A stretch of 64,000 nucleotides of DNA from Emticicia fluvialis (GTDB taxonomy: Bacteria; Bacteroidota; Bacteroidia; Cytophagales; Spirosomataceae), in NCBI RefSeq assembly GCF_024793945.1, contig NZ_JANUSD010000016.1, positions 62,001-126,000 of the forward strand. Reading direction: 5' to 3'. Positions 51,249 to 61,035 of this stretch are shown piece after piece. A program made the translations under genes and the position numbers. The notes beneath the pieces were generated by a model. It had not been told where the DNA came from, did not search any database, and saw only the letters and a program-made list of their open reading frames with translations. Positions within the stretch are counted from its first letter, which is position 1. Each line of letters starts with the position of its first letter.

Positions 51249-51488
51249 ATGAAAATAGCTATACAAAGAGATGCACTGCGGCAGACTGTCGAAGAAGCAT
51301 TACTTAAAAGCAACATCCACTCAGAAGAAATCATTGATAATCAAGACCTCAGCAGTATTGCGGTCTTAATCAATACTGAAGTTCAACCGGCACAGTTGAG
51401 CAACTTCGTAAAGCTAATCCAGGAGCAGGAGCTCAAATGCAACACCAACACCTTCCCCGATGTTACTTATATTTCGGTGTTTATTTGA
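51249..51488 (+). CDS. ~80-residue protein, member of a four-copy local family
   Basis: The 79-residue protein has the same plan as the copies at 13613, 41341 and 13039: N-terminal helix (DALRQTVEEALLKSNI), strand (SSIAVLINTE), helix (QLSNFVKLIQEQELK), then TYISVFI at the end. The end matches the ISVY of the others. No charged catalytic cluster, zinc motif or HTH is visible. It stands alone behind its own promoter. It may be a small regulator or binding protein, which is unproved. Confidence 0.7.
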   Translation: MKIAIQRDALRQTVEEALLKSNIHSEEIIDNQDLSSIAVLINTEVQPAQLSNFVKLIQEQELKCNTNTFPDVTYISVFI

Positions 51489-51798
51489 TTTGGCAGATTC
51501 TTTTATAATCAGGTTATCCATTAATTATTCTTAGTTTCGCGGTTCAAGCGGCAGCCAACATTGCTGATGCCTCAACGCATCCCCCCCTTACACCCTCGTC
51601 AAAGCCTCCCATGCGCGCAGCCCAAAAGCAAAAGCCTGCAAACGCCGAAGCGTTAATTTGCTTCACCAACAGGCATGTTTACTTCGGCATCTGCCCGTAT
51701 TATACCTTATAATAAATAATTGTTCAAATAGTTGATTTTCTGGCCGCTAATGCGTAATATTATACTTTGATGTGATTAAACCGCTCGCCCGTAAAGCC
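51489..51798. other. 310-bp gap with a dispersed GC-rich motif
   Basis: The motif CAAAGCCTCCCATGCGCGCA then GCCCAAAAG is at 51599-51628. It recurs at about 52917, 54123 and 55350. No gene was found. A 9-codon GTG extension of the next gene was not used. Confidence 0.5.
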
Positions 51799-52851
51799 AT
51801 GAAAAACGCCATAATTATACTCTTGCTTGCCTTGGCAACTAGTTGCAAACCTGCAAAAGAGCTGGTGCCAGAACCCGAATTGGCAATGTCTCTTGAAATC
51901 ACCCGTCTGGGAGCAGAGGTTTATGTAAAAAATACCCTTAAAAACGCTGCCAGCTATGACCTTGATTACGGCGACGGCACAAAAATAATTAACGAAACCG
52001 TACCAGGCCTTGAGGCCCTAGGCCCGAAGAGCCAAGTCTCTTACCAATACAAAAAAGATGGTGCCTTTACCATAACCCTTACGGCTTATAACCAAAAGGG
52101 GCAATCTAAAACACAAAGCCAGATAATAACCGTTGATTACTACCAGAAAAACACATCTGTAACCGATTTCGCGTTGGTGGCGGCTCAAAACGGCACTATA
52201 AAAATGACAAGCCTGTCAAGCAATTATACATCGCTTGAGGCACAGGTGTCGGCAGGAGGCATGGGCTTTAGTACCAAAACTCCGAACCCTATCTTTGAAC
52301 TCGACCTCAACGGCCAGTATCAATTCAGTATGAAGGCCTATAATCAAATCTCCTCCGCCAAAGACACCCTCATTAGCATTCAGAACATTCAGGAAAGAGA
52401 AAAAGGGTATTTTAAAGGAAACTGGCTTGGCACTGAAATAGAAACTTACGAAACTTTTGATAATCAGGCCAGAACCGAATATATGGACATTGGCGGCGGA
52501 TACAAATTCCTGAACAATCATTTTGCGGTTATCAGAGGCAAACAGGGAATAACTATCAGCAACAGGAAAATAAATACCGACAGCCTGAAAACCAATCAGA
52601 TGAAATACGAGCAAATCAGGTCCAGATTTAAGGCAGGAATACAAAACAGCGAAAACTGGATACTCAGCACGATTGGTAATCCGGTTTCAAAGTCCATTGA
52701 AATTCTCGAAATCCGCGAGGTACAACAAAAAAAGATTATCCCTGAAATGGACTCCCGCGCGTTCTGGATTACCTACCGTATCAAAGCAGATTTTGGCGCC
52801 TATCTCGGTAAAATTGATGGTACGCTAAAAATGCGGTATCTGATATATTGA
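51799..52851 (+). CDS. PKD-domain lipoprotein
   Basis: The ATG at 51799 was chosen over an upstream GTG because it starts a clean lipoprotein signal with lipobox ATSC and Cys about 16 residues in. The 350-residue product has a PKD-like domain at about residues 35-115 (SYDLDYGDGTKIINETVPG, FTITLTAYNQKGQSKTQSQI). A second domain follows that may bind carbohydrate or protein (FELDLNGQYQFSMKAYNQIS) and then a beta-rich end. It is an envelope protein exposed to the outside or periplasm. The ligand is unknown. Confidence 0.7.
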   Translation: MKNAIIILLLALATSCKPAKELVPEPELAMSLEITRLGAEVYVKNTLKNAASYDLDYGDGTKIINETVPGLEALGPKSQVSYQYKKDGAFTITLTAYNQKGQSKTQSQIITVDYYQKNTSVTDFALVAAQNGTIKMTSLSSNYTSLEAQVSAGGMGFSTKTPNPIFELDLNGQYQFSMKAYNQISSAKDTLISIQNIQEREKGYFKGNWLGTEIETYETFDNQARTEYMDIGGGYKFLNNHFAVIRGKQGITISNRKINTDSLKTNQMKYEQIRSRFKAGIQNSENWILSTIGNPVSKSIEILEIREVQQKKIIPEMDSRAFWITYRIKADFGAYLGKIDGTLKMRYLIY

Positions 52852-52967
52852 TTTTTCATCTACCCGTTTCAAAAACCCTTCATTTTTTACAAATCCAAGG
52901 GCATACCTTACACCTTGCCAAAGCCTCCAAAGCGCGCAGCCCAAAAGACTGTGGTTGCCGACCCTTT

Positions 52968-53705
52968 CTATAAATTGTAACTAAAATTCAACACAAAATA
53001 TCCAAAAGTGGCAATTTGTGGTTCTTTGAGAACTTCCTTCGAAATCTGGCTTCCATCAAAAGTAATGGTTTCAACTTTCTTTGAATAAAGCAACCTTAGC
53101 TGACTTTCGAGCGATATGGAAAAACGATGATTCAGATAATACTTGGCACCCATGAAAGGAGACAACGTCACTGCATTCTTAACGGTTTTAGTACGAAGTG
53201 TACCTGTTACATCAATGCCGTTTTCATCCTTCTTTTTTGCCTTGTTGTCATGAAAATTGTTTATTTCTGCCCTCCCGCTCATGTCAGCCCCATAGAAAAA
53301 CACAAATCGCCCTTTGATTTTCTGCCATTCATAACCAAGAACGACAGTGGGGCGAAAATAGCTTCTTACCGGATTTAAATATAAGTTGGCGTTACCACCA
53401 TAAAAAGATTCGTTTTCTCTAAGATAGTAAGGGGTGGCCATGAAGCGTACTGCTCCGGGCTTATTAGCCTTATTGGTGGTATTCAGCTTGATAAGATAAG
53501 GGTAAGCCCAATTGTCGGGAGATTGAAGTTTAAACAAAGGAATCAGATTGATATTTATTTCCCATTTATGCCTTTTTACAGGCTGGTCAATCGCATTACT
53601 TAGCCTGCCGGGCTGTGTGTCTGTTACTTGGGCCATAGCATTTACACCCAATAAACAGCAGGCAAATAAACTGACAAAAAATTTAAAGTTGTTTTTCATG
53701 GACAT
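52968..53705 (-). CDS. Outer-membrane-associated secreted protein, tandem copy 1
   Basis: The 245-residue protein has a signal peptide to about residue 25 (FKFFVSLFACCLLGVNAMAQ). The mature chain has about eight amphipathic strands ending in a C-terminal Leu preceded by an aromatic (YFVLNFSYNL), which is typical of outer-membrane beta-barrels. Motifs NINLIPLFKLQ, MATPYYL, GRFVFFYGADMS and LSPFMGAKYYLNHRFSISLE are shared with copy 2. It is probably a small porin-like or structural barrel. The gene was recently duplicated (see the 52909-55390 repeat). Confidence 0.75.
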   Translation of the reverse strand: MSMKNNFKFFVSLFACCLLGVNAMAQVTDTQPGRLSNAIDQPVKRHKWEININLIPLFKLQSPDNWAYPYLIKLNTTNKANKPGAVRFMATPYYLRENESFYGGNANLYLNPVRSYFRPTVVLGYEWQKIKGRFVFFYGADMSGRAEINNFHDNKAKKKDENGIDVTGTLRTKTVKNAVTLSPFMGAKYYLNHRFSISLESQLRLLYSKKVETITFDGSQISKEVLKEPQIATFGYFVLNFSYNL

Positions 53706-54183
53706 TAAAAGGTGATTTAGTTAAATTTTCAAAACAGATATTCATGCCATCTGTTGCCAAAACATAAAGAGAAGGTTAAGCTTTTTGCTATACTCTGTAC
53801 CAACAAACAAAAACAAAATTTACACATACACAACCAATAGTTATTTAACGGCACTTTCAATTAAAAACATACCCCTCAAAACATATAACGCGCACCGTTC
53901 CACCAGTAATCATGGTAGAAATTCCGGTAAAATGTATAACATTTAATCAGTTTAAACCTCAGAACTTTGTATCACCGGGCATTCTTAGTTGTATGCCCCG
54001 CTGCAAAGCCAATTACTAAGTATGCATAAAAAACTAACTAACTATATTTTACCACGGAGTGGCTCGGAGTTTAGCACAGCGTTTCACGAAGTTGAGAGAA
54101 GAATCCCCCCTTACACCCCCTGCCAAAGCCTACCCCACGCCCAGCCCAAAAGACTGTGGATGCCGATTTCAAGATTACCCTTT

Positions 54184-54933
54184 CTATAAATTGTAACTAA
54201 AATTCAACACAAAATATCCAAAAGTGGCAATTTCTGGTGCTTTGAGAACTTCCTTCGAAATCTGGCTTCCATTAAAAGTAATGGTTTCAACTTTCTTTGA
54301 ATAAAGAAACCTTAGCTGACTTTCGAGCGATATGGAAAAACGATGATTCAGATAATATTTGGCACCCATGAAAGGAGACAACGTCACTGCATTCTTAATG
54401 GTTTTATCACGAAGTGTACCTGTTACATCAATGCCGTTTTCATCCTTCCTTTTTGCCTTGTTGTCATGAAAATTGCTTATTTCTGCCCTCCAGCTCATGT
54501 CAGCCCCATAGAAAAACACAAATCGCCCTTTGATTTTCTGCCATTCATAACCAAGGACAACAGCGGGGCGAAAATAGCTTCCTACCGGATTTACAAATAA
54601 GTTGGCGCTATCACCATAAAAAGATTGGTTTTTTCCAAGATAGTAAGGGGTGGCCATGAAGCGTACTGCACCGGGCTTATTAGCCTTATTGGTGGTATTC
54701 AGCTTGATAAGATAAAAGTAAGCCCAATCGTCAGCCCATTGTAGTTTAAACAAAGGAATCAGATTGATATTTATTTCCCACTTATGCCTTTGTACGGGCT
54801 GTTCAATTAATTTACTGATTGTAGAAAGAGGTTTTTTCGGCTGATTATCAGCTACTTGCGCCCTGGCATTTACACCCAATAAACAGCAGGCAAATAAACT
54901 GACAAAAAATTTAAAGTTGTTTTTCATGGACAT
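54184..54933 (-). CDS. Outer-membrane-associated secreted protein, tandem copy 2
   Basis: The 249-residue paralogue of copy 1 differs mainly by a 4-residue insert and substitutions in the segment after the signal peptide (QPKKPLSTISKLIEQPVQRH) and by scattered changes. The strand pattern and C-terminal FSYNL are kept, so both copies look functional. No repeats or frameshifts were seen. Each copy carries its own upstream region. Confidence 0.75.
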   Translation of the reverse strand: MSMKNNFKFFVSLFACCLLGVNARAQVADNQPKKPLSTISKLIEQPVQRHKWEININLIPLFKLQWADDWAYFYLIKLNTTNKANKPGAVRFMATPYYLGKNQSFYGDSANLFVNPVGSYFRPAVVLGYEWQKIKGRFVFFYGADMSWRAEISNFHDNKAKRKDENGIDVTGTLRDKTIKNAVTLSPFMGAKYYLNHRFSISLESQLRFLYSKKVETITFNGSQISKEVLKAPEIATFGYFVLNFSYNL

Positions 54934-55593
54934 TAAAAGGTGATTTAGTTAAATTTTCAAAAGAGATATTCATGCCATCTGTTGCCAAAACATAAAGAGA
55001 AGGTTAAGCTTTTTGCTATACTCTGTACCAACAATCAAAAACAAAATTTGCACATACACAACAAATAGTTATTTAACGGCACTTTCAATTAAAAACATAC
55101 TCCTCAAAACATATAACGCGCACCGTTCCACCAGTAATCATGGTAGAAATCCCGGTAAAATGTATAACATTTAATCAGTTTAAACCTCAGAACTTTGTAT
55201 CACCGGGCATTCTTAGTTGTATGCCCCGCTGCAAAGCCAATTACTAAGTATGCATAAAAACTAACTAACTATATTTTACCACGGAGTGGCTCGGAGTTTA
55301 GCACAGCGTTTCACGAAGTTGAGAGAAGAATCCCCCCTTACACACCCTGCCAAAGCCTCCAAAGCGCGCAGCCCAAAAGACTGTGGATGCTGGCGTGTTA
55401 ATCGGTTTCAAGGCCAGGCACCGCATACAGTATTTACGTACCCGGAGATGGTTTGCCCCGAATCCACCCCCTATTCACCGCATAAAATGCGGCGAATAAT
55501 TTTTAATCCCAAAAAGCAAAAAAAACTTTCGGGTAGCTCTTGCTTTATTTCTCTTTTAATAGGCATATTGCACAGCAAATCTCAATCCCCACC

Positions 55594-56397
55594 ATGAAAC
55601 CCCTTCTTGCTTATTTTACTTTGGCTTACCTTATCAGCTGGTTGATATGGTTTCCGCTTTACAGCCACGTTTGGGGCATTACCGGCTTGCCCGTTCTGCC
55701 GTATCATCATGCCTTGGGTGGCCTGGGGCCTATGACAGCCTCTTTCATTACCACTGCCATTTTCGGCAAGCCCAACGGCACAAAACTACTGCTGGTGCAG
55801 ATGTTTCAAACCAAACCTGTGGTGTATATGCTTATTGGGCTGTTCAGCCCTTTTGTGCTGGCGGTGGCAGCGGCGGTTATTAATTATTGGGCAGCGGGTA
55901 CGCCGCTTCAACTTGCCGGATTGTTTGTAGCCAAAGAGTACCCCGAATTGGGTTTTGCCGGATTCTTCTTCTACAACCTGCTGTTTTTTGGCTTTGGCGA
56001 AGAGGTAGGCTGGCGAGGCTTTGCCCTGCCTCGCCTCCAAAGCCGCTTCAATGCCCTTTCGGCAAGCCTGATACTCACCGTTCTGTGGGCAGCCTGGCAC
56101 CTGCCGCTGTTTTTTTACAGGCCGGGTTATACCGGCATGGATGCCGCCGGTATCTTCGGCTGGGTGTTCAGCCTCCTTACGGGCAGTATCCTGCTCAGCT
56201 GGTTATACAACAGCTCAAAGGGCAGCCTGCTGGCCTGTGCTATTTTTCATGCCACGGTCGACATCGCTTTTCTGGCCGACTTTGCCGATAAAAACATCAT
56301 CAATTATATGGGTATGCTCATCACCGTATGGGGTGTAGCTACTATCGTTATTTTTAAGCCCGCCCACCTTTCGCGCACCGAACGCCTGCGGGACTGA
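55594..56397 (+). CDS. CPBP family intramembrane metalloprotease (CAAX protease-like)
   Basis: The ATG at 55594 gives a 267-residue protein; a longer frame from a TTG at 55540 was rejected because the added residues are not hydrophobic or conserved. It has about six to eight membrane segments and the CPBP motifs: GEEVGWRGFALP (EExxWR), LWAAWHLPLFF (HxxxF) and FHATVDI (HxxxD). Such enzymes may cleave prenylated or other membrane substrates, or handle bacteriocin-type peptides. Here there is no bacteriocin gene nearby, so the substrate is unknown. A strong terminator follows 10 nt on. Confidence 0.9.
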   Translation: MKPLLAYFTLAYLISWLIWFPLYSHVWGITGLPVLPYHHALGGLGPMTASFITTAIFGKPNGTKLLLVQMFQTKPVVYMLIGLFSPFVLAVAAAVINYWAAGTPLQLAGLFVAKEYPELGFAGFFFYNLLFFGFGEEVGWRGFALPRLQSRFNALSASLILTVLWAAWHLPLFFYRPGYTGMDAAGIFGWVFSLLTGSILLSWLYNSSKGSLLACAIFHATVDIAFLADFADKNIINYMGMLITVWGVATIVIFKPAHLSRTERLRD

Positions 56398-56406
56398 CAA
56401 AAAAAG

Positions 56407-56439
56407 AGACGCCCGTTTCCAAACCGAAAACGGGCGTCT
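56407..56439. terminator. Strong terminator downstream of CPBP gene
   Basis: The perfect 12-bp arms AGACGCCCGTTT and AAACGGGCGTCT pair around 9 nt. GTTTTT follows on the plus strand, and an A-rich run precedes it, so it may also serve the converging 59-residue gene. Confidence 0.9.
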
Positions 56440-56460
56440 GTTTTTACTATTATTTTATGG

Positions 56461-56640
56461 CTATGGCCGGTCTGCCTTCCAATCGCTGTTGTCTTCAGCT
56501 TTTACCTCAATCAGGTTGTTTTTTTTAAGGCTAACCTCTTTCCCGGTGAGCCATTTGCGAATCGCCGCCAGGTCTGAGCCATCAAAAAAACCGACTATCA
56601 GCATGGCTACAATCAAAAGAATTTCTAATTCGTAATACAT
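56461..56640 (-). CDS. Small membrane protein (59 residues)
   Basis: A short frame from the ATG at 56640 to a TAG at 56461 encodes one hydrophobic helix (LEILLIVAMLIVGFF, residues 5-19). A soluble part follows with KWLTGKEVSLKKNNLIEV near 30-47 and an acidic end. The frame is free of stops, has a plausible start and fills the space between a terminator and the OMP gene downstream in coordinate order. It is too short for confident homology. A single-pass inner-membrane protein is the most likely reading. Confidence 0.5.
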   Translation of the reverse strand: MYYELEILLIVAMLIVGFFDGSDLAAIRKWLTGKEVSLKKNNLIEVKAEDNSDWKADRP

Positions 56641-56727
56641 AACTCTGGTGTTTGCTAATTGTACTAATAATCCCTGTTAAGACGTAATTTCCGGCTATCA
56701 GGATGCAACTGCACCCCAACATTTTAT

Positions 56728-57369
56728 TTACCAGAATCTGAAACCAATGGTAGCCTGCACCCAGGCATTTTTATAGCGTGGATTGGTTGACGTACCGTCG
56801 CCGTTGTTATTCTGCACATCCCAGCCCGCACGGGTGCCAATCACAAACTTATCGAAGTTGAAATCAATACCACCTACGGCGCTCAGGGTGTTTTTGCGGA
56901 TGTTGTCGTTCGTAAACTCCTGCTCCTGTGCCGATGTACCCAGGAAATTCTTGAAAACATCGTTCTGGCGCATCAGGTACGAATACTGCGGCCCCAACTG
57001 AACAGTAATAAAACTGCTGGGTTTGATAGACACCAGCAACGGGATATCAACCGAATGCGTAGTGCGTGTCAGCTCATAATTGCTTCCGACAAACCGACCG
57101 CTCTGGCGGAACCCCTTCTGCGAATACAACACTTCGGGTTGCAGACCCAGGTACTTACCCAACGGAATAGCCAGAAAAGCCCCTCCTGCAAAACCAAACT
57201 TGCCGTCGGCCGTGTAATCATCATTGTTTGAATCATAGATGTTCGAGAAGTTGGTACCTGCTTTTAAACCGAAAACCAGGTTCTCACGGGCATCGTTACT
57301 GCCACTCTGGCCAAAGCTCTTAATGGTAAAAAGGCTCACTACTGCTGCAATTGCTACTAATTTCTTCAT
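56728..57369 (-). CDS. Porin-like outer-membrane beta-barrel protein (OMP_b-brl family)
   Basis: The 213-residue protein has a signal peptide (about residues 1-20). It has the eight-strand pattern of the Bacteroidota OMP_b-brl_2 family: FGLKAGTNFSNIYDSN early, GFAGGAFLAIPLGKYLGLQP, YELTRTTHSVDIPLLVSIKP and a C-terminal aromatic (FRFW). It is likely to sit in the outer membrane; the substrate is unknown. It is monocistronic and unrelated to the duplicated OMP genes 52968/54184. Confidence 0.85.
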   Translation of the reverse strand: MKKLVAIAAVVSLFTIKSFGQSGSNDARENLVFGLKAGTNFSNIYDSNNDDYTADGKFGFAGGAFLAIPLGKYLGLQPEVLYSQKGFRQSGRFVGSNYELTRTTHSVDIPLLVSIKPSSFITVQLGPQYSYLMRQNDVFKNFLGTSAQEQEFTNDNIRKNTLSAVGGIDFNFDKFVIGTRAGWDVQNNNGDGTSTNPRYKNAWVQATIGFRFW

Positions 57370-58127
57370 GACTGTAAATTTGGATTTTTGTTGTAAAAGT
57401 TGTACTGAGTGATTTTTTAATTGTCGTCAATTGACAGATATCATAAAATTTCCGTGCCTGATTTATAACGCACCAGACAAAGCAATATTGGGGATTTTTT
57501 TCTACAAAATTGTGGAGGGAGGGGGAGTTGTTAGCGTGGAAGGGTTGAGGAGGATTCTAATATCCCTTCAGCGCCTCTACACAGGGCGCGGCCGTGCGCG
57601 CAAGCCAAAGGCAAAGCAGGGTACTTTGGCGTTTAAAGTTTTAATTCTTAATGTCCTGCCAGAGTCTCCCGACTGGGCGTCCCCGTTCGCACAAGCCATG
57701 AGCAAAAGCGAGGGGACTCTGACAATTTAACTTAAAAATTCAATAACTTTGATATTACATTCCCCAGCATCAGAGTCCCCTCACATAGCTACTGGCTCAG
57801 GCTATCTGGAGATGCTGGTGGAACAGGAAAATTGTTAGTGGGAAAGCATTTGACTAAAATCTATTAGTTATATCCTATAAAATTAATGGTTTTCTAATTA
57901 AAAGTTTAAATCTTCGAAAAGTTTATGAAACATCTCTAAAATTCTTAATATTGTATAGATAAAACTTCCTTTATAAATCTTTAACACGTTGTGATTAAAA
58001 CATAAGATAAATTCAATAATCTCTTATTTCACTATCATTTGATTGCAACTTTCAATAAATGATTCTATAATGTTGAATTTAATATTGTTTCTGTGCTACA
58101 ATAGTTAAAATAAACTCCCTTACAATA
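57370..58127. other. 760-bp gap at the left edge of the defence module
   Basis: No supported gene was found. A perfect 12-bp inverted repeat, AGGGGACTCTGA (57711-57722) and TCAGAGTCCCCT (57770-57781), lies here. Base composition falls from mixed to very AT-rich at about 57725. TAACTTTG (57744-57751) fits a -7 element but is about 380 nt from the ATPase start. The drop in GC supports an insertion point for the foreign module. Confidence 0.5.
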
Positions 58128-60152
58128 ATGGAACTTCTTTTCACTTGGATTGAAAACTATAGAAATATTCGTCGTCAAGGCATTAATTTCAGTTCTGAAT
58201 TCAACATCTCATTTGACCATCAGAAAAATGTGCTAAGTATTGAAAGGAAACAAAATCATATCCCCAACTTTTTTGGAAATGGTATTTCTAATGTTTCAGT
58301 AATTGTAGGGGAAAATGGAACAGGAAAAACAAGTATATTGAATATACGGGAAGGAACCTTTTATCTTGGTCGTAAAGACAAAAACTACTTTATTGTCTGC
58401 TCTAATAAAGAATTGCTTAGTAAAATTTCTTTTAATACCATAGCCGAGATAAAAATTGAGAAGTATGAAAAATCAAATTTTAATGATACCCTATTTATTC
58501 AATATTCGAATTACGTTGATGGACTTATAGAAGACTCGTACAATTCACTATTTGAAGCAAATAACATTTTCAACTTTTCAACAAATAGATTAGTTCTAGG
58601 GATTACAAGTATAAATAATGAAGACTTTAACGGCAACTTATATATTGACAGCACCCCATTCACAAGGCAATTAAAATCTCATTTGTCTGAAATAGGAAAA
58701 CAAATGAGGTTTCTTTTGAAAGATGATAATCATACAAAATTAAAATTTAATACTCCAGAAATTCTAACGATTAGATTTGATATAGTTAACGAATTGAACT
58801 ATCTTTCCAATTTGTATAACAAAGGTGGTGGATATGGAGATGAAGACGATTATAAATAAGTTAAAGAAATAATAACGTTCTTTATAAATAATCTTACTGA
58901 ACAATTTAGGCCACATCAAACTAGCGATATAAGAGATTTGCATCTAGGAGTTACGGATAAAGAGTATTCTATGTTTTTATTACGATGGTGCATGTTTTTA
59001 TCTTTCATCAATTCTTTCTCAGCTCCGAACATTGATTCAAATGGACCTGACCAATGGATTAGATTTGATAAAAATTGGGGAAGAAAACCCATTGAAGATT
59101 GGCTTACTTACTTCTTCACTGACTATATCATTCAAGATGACAATTACAAAGGCTCAAAATTTGATAAGCAAATACAGACTTGGGCAACTAATGCAATTGT
59201 CTTTGTTGAGGATTTTGAAAAACTATTGAATTTGGATGTAGTTAGTTTTGAATATCTGAAACCAACTTCTTTAATCCGAATAAATCATGATTCGTATGGA
59301 TTAGACTTAAGTTTAAAAATTGACATCTCAAATATTGAAAATCGTAACCTTTTATACAAAGCCCTAGTAGTTAATTATGAGAATATTATTAATCCACAAC
59401 ATTGGAGAAATGATAATCGCCCATTTTTATCATTTTCTTGGAGAGGATTAAGCACTGGTGAAATTGCGATGTTACGATTATTCTCAAGATTCAATAACTT
59501 AAGAAACATAATTAAGGTTAGAAGAGAAGTTGCTAGTCCTGGGTATCAAACAAGTCAAATTACAAATTTAGTGTTTCTAATTGATGAAGGTGAAATAGGA
59601 CTACATCCAACATGGCAAAAGCAATTTTTAAGTATATTGATAGACAACTTACCATTAATGCTACAAGATGAAGGTATTAAATCTATTCAACTAATTTTAT
59701 CAACCCACTCACCTTTTATTTTATCTGATGTTCCGAATAATCATGTCATATTTTTAGAAAAGAATGAGAAAGGAGAGTCCATTGTAAATAGAAATCCACT
59801 TCAGGATAAAAAGATGACTTTTGGCTCTAATATCCATAGTCTATTGTCCGATGGCTTTTTTATGAAAGATGGATTAATTGGAGATTTTGCCAAGAAAAAA
59901 ATCAATCAGGTTATTGATGATTTAATCGAAACTGGAAATAAATTATCAGTTCAAAGAAAAGTAGAGATTCAATCCATTATTCCTTTAGTTGGAGAACCCA
60001 TCATTAGAAAAAAAATTCTCGATTTATATAATGAAAGAATAAATCTAACTATCGATGAAAGAATAAGAGCTTTGGAAGAATCTAAAAACAAACTTGAGAA
60101 GGATATTGAAAATTTAAAATCAAAACAAGATGATTCAAATAAAAAGAACTAA
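58128..60152 (+). pseudogene. Septu-like (PtuA-type) AAA ATPase interrupted by one in-frame stop
   Basis: Reading one frame from the ATG at 58128 to 60152 gives a 674-codon protein broken only by TAA at 58857-58859 (codon 244, after GDEDDYK). The N-terminal part has Walker A GENGTGKTS (K67). After the stop the frame continues KEIITFFINN and then RWCMFLSFINSF. It has the signature LSTGE near 441, Walker B VFLIDEGEIGLHP (D486/E487) and the switch His in ILSTHSPF. Joined, it has the length and order of SMC/ABC-like ATPases in Septu-type defence. Two separate products are possible, with a restart near 58938, as is loss of function or readthrough. The gene is AT-rich, unlike its neighbours. Confidence 0.8.
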
Positions 60153-61035
60153 TCTTGATGAATTAGCAGAATTGCATTATTGCGGTATTCAACAAAATGT
60201 AACTACTAAGTTGAATAAATATACTGATGTTGCTAAATTTCTTTTGAATAATATCTCACTGAAAGAAATAATCTTAGGAAAACCTTTAATCCTTGAAGAA
60301 ATAACAAACTTATTTGACAAAAATAGAATAAGCCAATATAAAGCAGAACTTGAAACTATTTTCGATTACAAAGGATTTTATAAATGGAGAAATTATAATG
60401 CTTATACTCTCGCACAAAACCTTCAAGTGAATGTTTGTCCTTATTGTAATCGCCAATACACATTCACAATCATTAACAAAGCACTAAGTAAAGGTAGTAC
60501 CAGACCAGAGTTTGACCATTTTTTAAGCAAAGGTCAATACCCTTATTTGGCATTATCATTCTACAATTTAATACCTTCATGCAAAATCTGTAACTCTTCT
60601 TTTAAAAGGTCAAAAGAATGGACATCAAAAACTCATATCCACCCTTATGAAGAAGGTTTTGGAAATAAATGCAAATTTTCATTAAGATTAGAAAAGCAAA
60701 AAGGGATAGATTTCTTTTATGGCAAAGAAAACTCCTTTAGCATTATATTACGAAATAAAGGTGGAGAGAAAATACAAAATAATATTAACGATTTATGCTT
60801 AGAGCCCATTTATAATGGACACAAGGATTATGTTAGAGAAATTATTCAAAAAAGCATTGCTTACTCAGAATCATATGTGTGTGAATTATTTAATCAATAT
60901 GAAGGAACATTATTTTCAAGTCCAAGCGACGTGCAAAAAATGATTTTGAACAACTACATTGATGAAGAAGATTTAGACAAACGTGTCCTCTCCAAATTAG
61001 CAAAGGACATTTCAGAAGAATTAGGATTGTTTTAG
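60130..61035 (+). CDS. HNH endonuclease (PtuB-like), partner of the interrupted ATPase
   Basis: The 301-residue protein has the HNH core with zinc pairs: C103-x-x-C106 (VCPYCNRQ), D129-H130 (EFDHFLSKGQYP), N146 (YNLIPS) and C151-x-x-C154 (SCKICNSSFKRS). This matches the retron/Septu-associated HNH family. It would cut nucleic acid when released by the ATPase during phage attack. It overlaps the ATPase end by 23 nt and must be translationally coupled. It is intact. No reverse transcriptase or msr/msd was found, so it is not a retron in this window. Confidence 0.85.
   Translation: MIQIKRTNLDELAELHYCGIQQNVTTKLNKYTDVAKFLLNNISLKEIILGKPLILEEITNLFDKNRISQYKAELETIFDYKGFYKWRNYNAYTLAQNLQVNVCPYCNRQYTFTIINKALSKGSTRPEFDHFLSKGQYPYLALSFYNLIPSCKICNSSFKRSKEWTSKTHIHPYEEGFGNKCKFSLRLEKQKGIDFFYGKENSFSIILRNKGGEKIQNNINDLCLEPIYNGHKDYVREIIQKSIAYSESYVCELFNQYEGTLFSSPSDVQKMILNNYIDEEDLDKRVLSKLAKDISEELGLF

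Larger units (their letters stand above)
52909..55390. repeat. Tandem duplication of ~1.2 kb with third partial boundary copy
   Basis: Unit 1 (about 52909-54109) and unit 2 (about 54110-55335) share the OMP gene and about 400 bp of upstream non-coding sequence, nearly identical base for base. Each starts with the GC-rich CCAAAGCC...CAGCCCAAAAGACTG motif, and a third copy of that motif lies at 55350-55380 with no gene. Recombination between the short boundary repeats probably made the duplication. No further gene lies in the two long gaps (53706-54183 and 54934-55593). Confidence 0.85.

Noticed and set aside
58128..61035. Retron (Ec78-like) reading of the ATPase/HNH pair
   Set aside because: There is no reverse transcriptase or msr/msd in the window, so a Septu-type pair is the better match.
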